Origin: an uncultured Campylobacter sp.
GTDB taxonomy: Bacteria > Campylobacterota > Campylobacteria > Campylobacterales > Campylobacteraceae
NCBI GenBank assembly: GCA_937875715.1
Contig: CALEHZ010000179.1
Location: 1 to 5,832, forward strand
Direction: 5' to 3'
Length of the DNA: 5,832 bases
The notes beneath the pieces are model-generated. The model searched no databases. It saw nothing but the letters and a program-made list of their open reading frames with translations, and was not told the DNA's origin. This document shows positions 4,451 through 5,832 of this stretch, one piece after another (the first letter of the stretch is position 1; each line of letters begins with the position of its first letter). Both the position numbers and the translations under genes were made by a program.

Positions 4451-5832
4451 TTAGCGGCCTAGTCTGCTGTTTGAGCGGTGGCGTTTGTTTTGAGTATTCT
4501 TGCCATCAGCATTCTTGCCGTCCAAAATCGTAGTGCCCTGATCGCCAACGCCGTGCCAGTTATTTTCTGTTGCGCTAAATACTTTAAAAGTTAGTCCATA
4601 TTTATCTTCGCCAAGCTTAACGCAATTTCTAAAAATTTCGCAGTATTTTTCTAGCTCATCTTTGTTGGCATCTTTGCTTTGCAATAAAACGCTTACTTCA
4701 TTGCCGCTAAATCCGTTTATCATGTCAGCGCCTTCTTTGTGGTCTTTAAATGTGGCGGTTCCGTCATAGTCAAATAGGCTTGGTTCAGCGCCAGGTAAAG
4801 GTGGAGCACTAAAAGTGCGGTAAGTGATGTGATTTGGCACCTTTTCGCCAAATATGCCAGCCTTATCGCAATTAGAATCGCAATATCCAGCCAAATACAC
4901 AGCTTGGTCTACATTACTTTTATCATTATTATGAGCAAAATCAGGCGCTATCATCGCCGCATCAACGAAGGTCAAATCACCTTTTAGCGAATAAGCAATG
5001 GCAATTTCTCCTATGTCTCCTATCCAGTCCCAGTTATTTTCTTCTGGCTTGATTTCAAAAGTTCCTTGATCTACTTTTAAATAATTTCTAGCTAATAGAT
5101 CATTTCTAGTAAAATTTACTCTATACTCAGCTATGCTTTTACCACCTTTAAAACTATCTTTTGCTCTTTTTAAATCAGCTTTTGAAGTGCTTATTAAATC
5201 TTTTGCATCTTTATATTGTTGTACAGAGTGTTCGAATTCATATTCCATACCAGTTTTATCTATTTTTATATCAGCTTCATAGATACTCAAATCATCCACA
5301 AAAAGATTTTTATCAGTGGCAAATAGGCTAAAATCTTGCATATAATCTACAATTGAATTTTTAAAGTTTGAATTTTTAGGGGGTTTTTTATTTTTGCTTA
5401 TCTTTGGGTCTTTTGGTGAACCAGAAAAAATTAAATCAGTGATAGTTGCTTTATCATCGTATGTGTAATATTTCAAGGGTTGCGAATTGATATCACAAAA
5501 GTTTGCCAAGTTTGCTCCAAGTGCAGATACTTCTACATTTAAATCAGCGCTTTCAAAGGGAGGATTTCCATTAGGTGTTGCATCTTTGCCATCTACTTTA
5601 AGTGTTGCATCTTTACTAATATCTCTTATATAAGTCCATTTATCTGTGCCGTAGCTATCATTTACTGGGCTATTTGCAAAGTTTATTTGAATTTTAGCAA
5701 TAGCTGGAATAAAACTATAAAAATCTAATACTTCTTTATCAGGGTTGTCACTTTTTGGATCATCGCTTAGTCCTATATCACAGCCAATTAGTCCATTACT
5801 ATTTGGTGTATTACGAGCACTTCCTGCTTCGC
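4451..5832 (-). CDS. C-terminal part of a large, probably extracytoplasmic protein of unknown function
   Basis: The reading frame is open from the right edge of the window to the TAA at 4451, giving 459 complete codons; the start lies outside. A TTG at 5509 is in frame but is probably internal, since 107 uninterrupted codons precede it. I do not recognise the family. The visible part is rich in Asp, Asn and Lys, with beta-strand-like segments and six cysteines, two pairs close together (YCDSNC at visible residues 316-321 and YCEIFRNC at 396-403), which would suit disulfides outside the cytoplasm. A motif is duplicated (TFEIxxxENNWxxIGDIG at 257-274 and TFKVxxxxENNWxxVGDQG at 414-432). The C-terminus is strongly basic (KRHRSNSRLGR). 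No membrane segment is visible. A pilus-associated or MshQ/DUF6701-like adhesin is a guess from the repeated W-x-x-I/V-G-D-x-G ending, not an identification. It is convergent with truD. Confidence 0.7.
   Translation of the reverse strand, partial: EAGSARNTPNSNGLIGCDIGLSDDPKSDNPDKEVLDFYSFIPAIAKIQINFANSPVNDSYGTDKWTYIRDISKDATLKVDGKDATPNGNPPFESADLNVEVSALGANLANFCDINSQPLKYYTYDDKATITDLIFSGSPKDPKISKNKKPPKNSNFKNSIVDYMQDFSLFATDKNLFVDDLSIYEADIKIDKTGMEYEFEHSVQQYKDAKDLISTSKADLKRAKDSFKGGKSIAEYRVNFTRNDLLARNYLKVDQGTFEIKPEENNWDWIGDIGEIAIAYSLKGDLTFVDAAMIAPDFAHNNDKSNVDQAVYLAGYCDSNCDKAGIFGEKVPNHITYRTFSAPPLPGAEPSLFDYDGTATFKDHKEGADMINGFSGNEVSVLLQSKDANKDELEKYCEIFRNCVKLGEDKYGLTFKVFSATENNWHGVGDQGTTILDGKNADGKNTQNKRHRSNSRLGR
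4496..4525 (-). repeat. 15-bp in-frame tandem repeat near the C-terminus
   Basis: ATTCTTGCC recurs at 4496-4504 and 4511-4519 with a 15-bp period, encoding DGKNADGKN (roughly two five-residue GKN-x-D units). Being a multiple of three, copy-number change would keep the frame. It lies immediately before the basic tail of the surface-type protein. Confidence 0.6.
4535..4591 (-). repeat. Second copy of the TF-x-V...ENNWxxVGDxG motif
   Basis: This segment encodes TFKVFSATENNWHGVGDQG, aligning with the copy at 5009-5062. The DNA also matches: CCAGTTATTTTCT is identical in both copies. It marks the end of a probable repeated domain, with the second copy close to the protein's C-terminus. Confidence 0.65.
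5009..5062 (-). repeat. First copy of the TF-x-I...ENNWxxIGDxG motif
   Basis: This segment encodes TFEIKPEENNWDWIGDIG, about 157 residues upstream of the second copy. The spacing suggests two related beta-rich domains, or one domain and a terminal copy of its last strand. A weaker possible third relative, IQINF...DKWTYIRDIS, is encoded near 5615-5688. Confidence 0.65.
5575..5614 (-). repeat. 13-bp direct repeat encoding KDAT twice
   Basis: GTGTTGCATCTTT occurs at 5575-5587 and 5602-5614, 27 bp apart and in frame, giving KDATLKVDGKDATPN. It is a recent-looking nine-codon duplication inside the surface-type gene. Confidence 0.6.

Noticed and set aside
4451..5509. Complete 352-residue gene starting with TTG at 5509
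   Set aside because: The frame is open for another 107 codons to the window edge with similar composition and repeats, so the TTG is an internal leucine codon.

Overview
This AT-rich window reads as a Campylobacter-type (epsilonproteobacterial) chromosome. The best evidence is a FlgS-like soluble sensor histidine kinase, a compact ThiL of about 272 residues and a TruD pseudouridine synthase whose motifs match the Campylobacter form. Promoters have a TATAAT-like -10 box and no obvious -35 box, which fits. The species cannot be fixed from this sequence.

Layout. (1) Positions 60-2226 (minus strand) hold a three-gene operon: a small HIT-family protein, a DUF234-type protein with a PD-(D/E)XK nuclease-like signature, and the flagellar kinase gene flgS. 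The last two overlap by 4 bp in an ATGA arrangement. (2) Positions 2227-2317 form a short divergent promoter region. (3) Positions 2318-4277 (plus strand) hold thiL and truD, which overlap by 47 bp. (4) Positions 4278-4450 are a convergent noncoding gap packed with four AT-rich hairpins. Two of these share an identical 8-nt loop and differ by two compensatory base-pair changes. A related hairpin lies at 20-52, just past flgS. (5) Positions 4451-5832 (minus strand) hold the C-terminal 459 residues of a large protein of unknown function whose N-terminus lies beyond the right edge. It looks extracytoplasmic, with few cysteines, Asp/Asn/Lys-rich stretches and a duplicated ENNWxx(I/V)GDxG motif.

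How the genes relate. FlgS phosphorylates the sigma-54 activator FlgR in Campylobacter and so gates middle and late flagellar genes; its operon partners here have no known flagellar role. ThiL makes thiamine diphosphate and TruD modifies tRNA, so their pairing looks like housekeeping. The surface-type gene is the accessory part of the window. I do not see a new defence system or mobile element. The least explained items are the hairpin cluster, the nuclease-fold partner of flgS and the repeat-bearing large protein.
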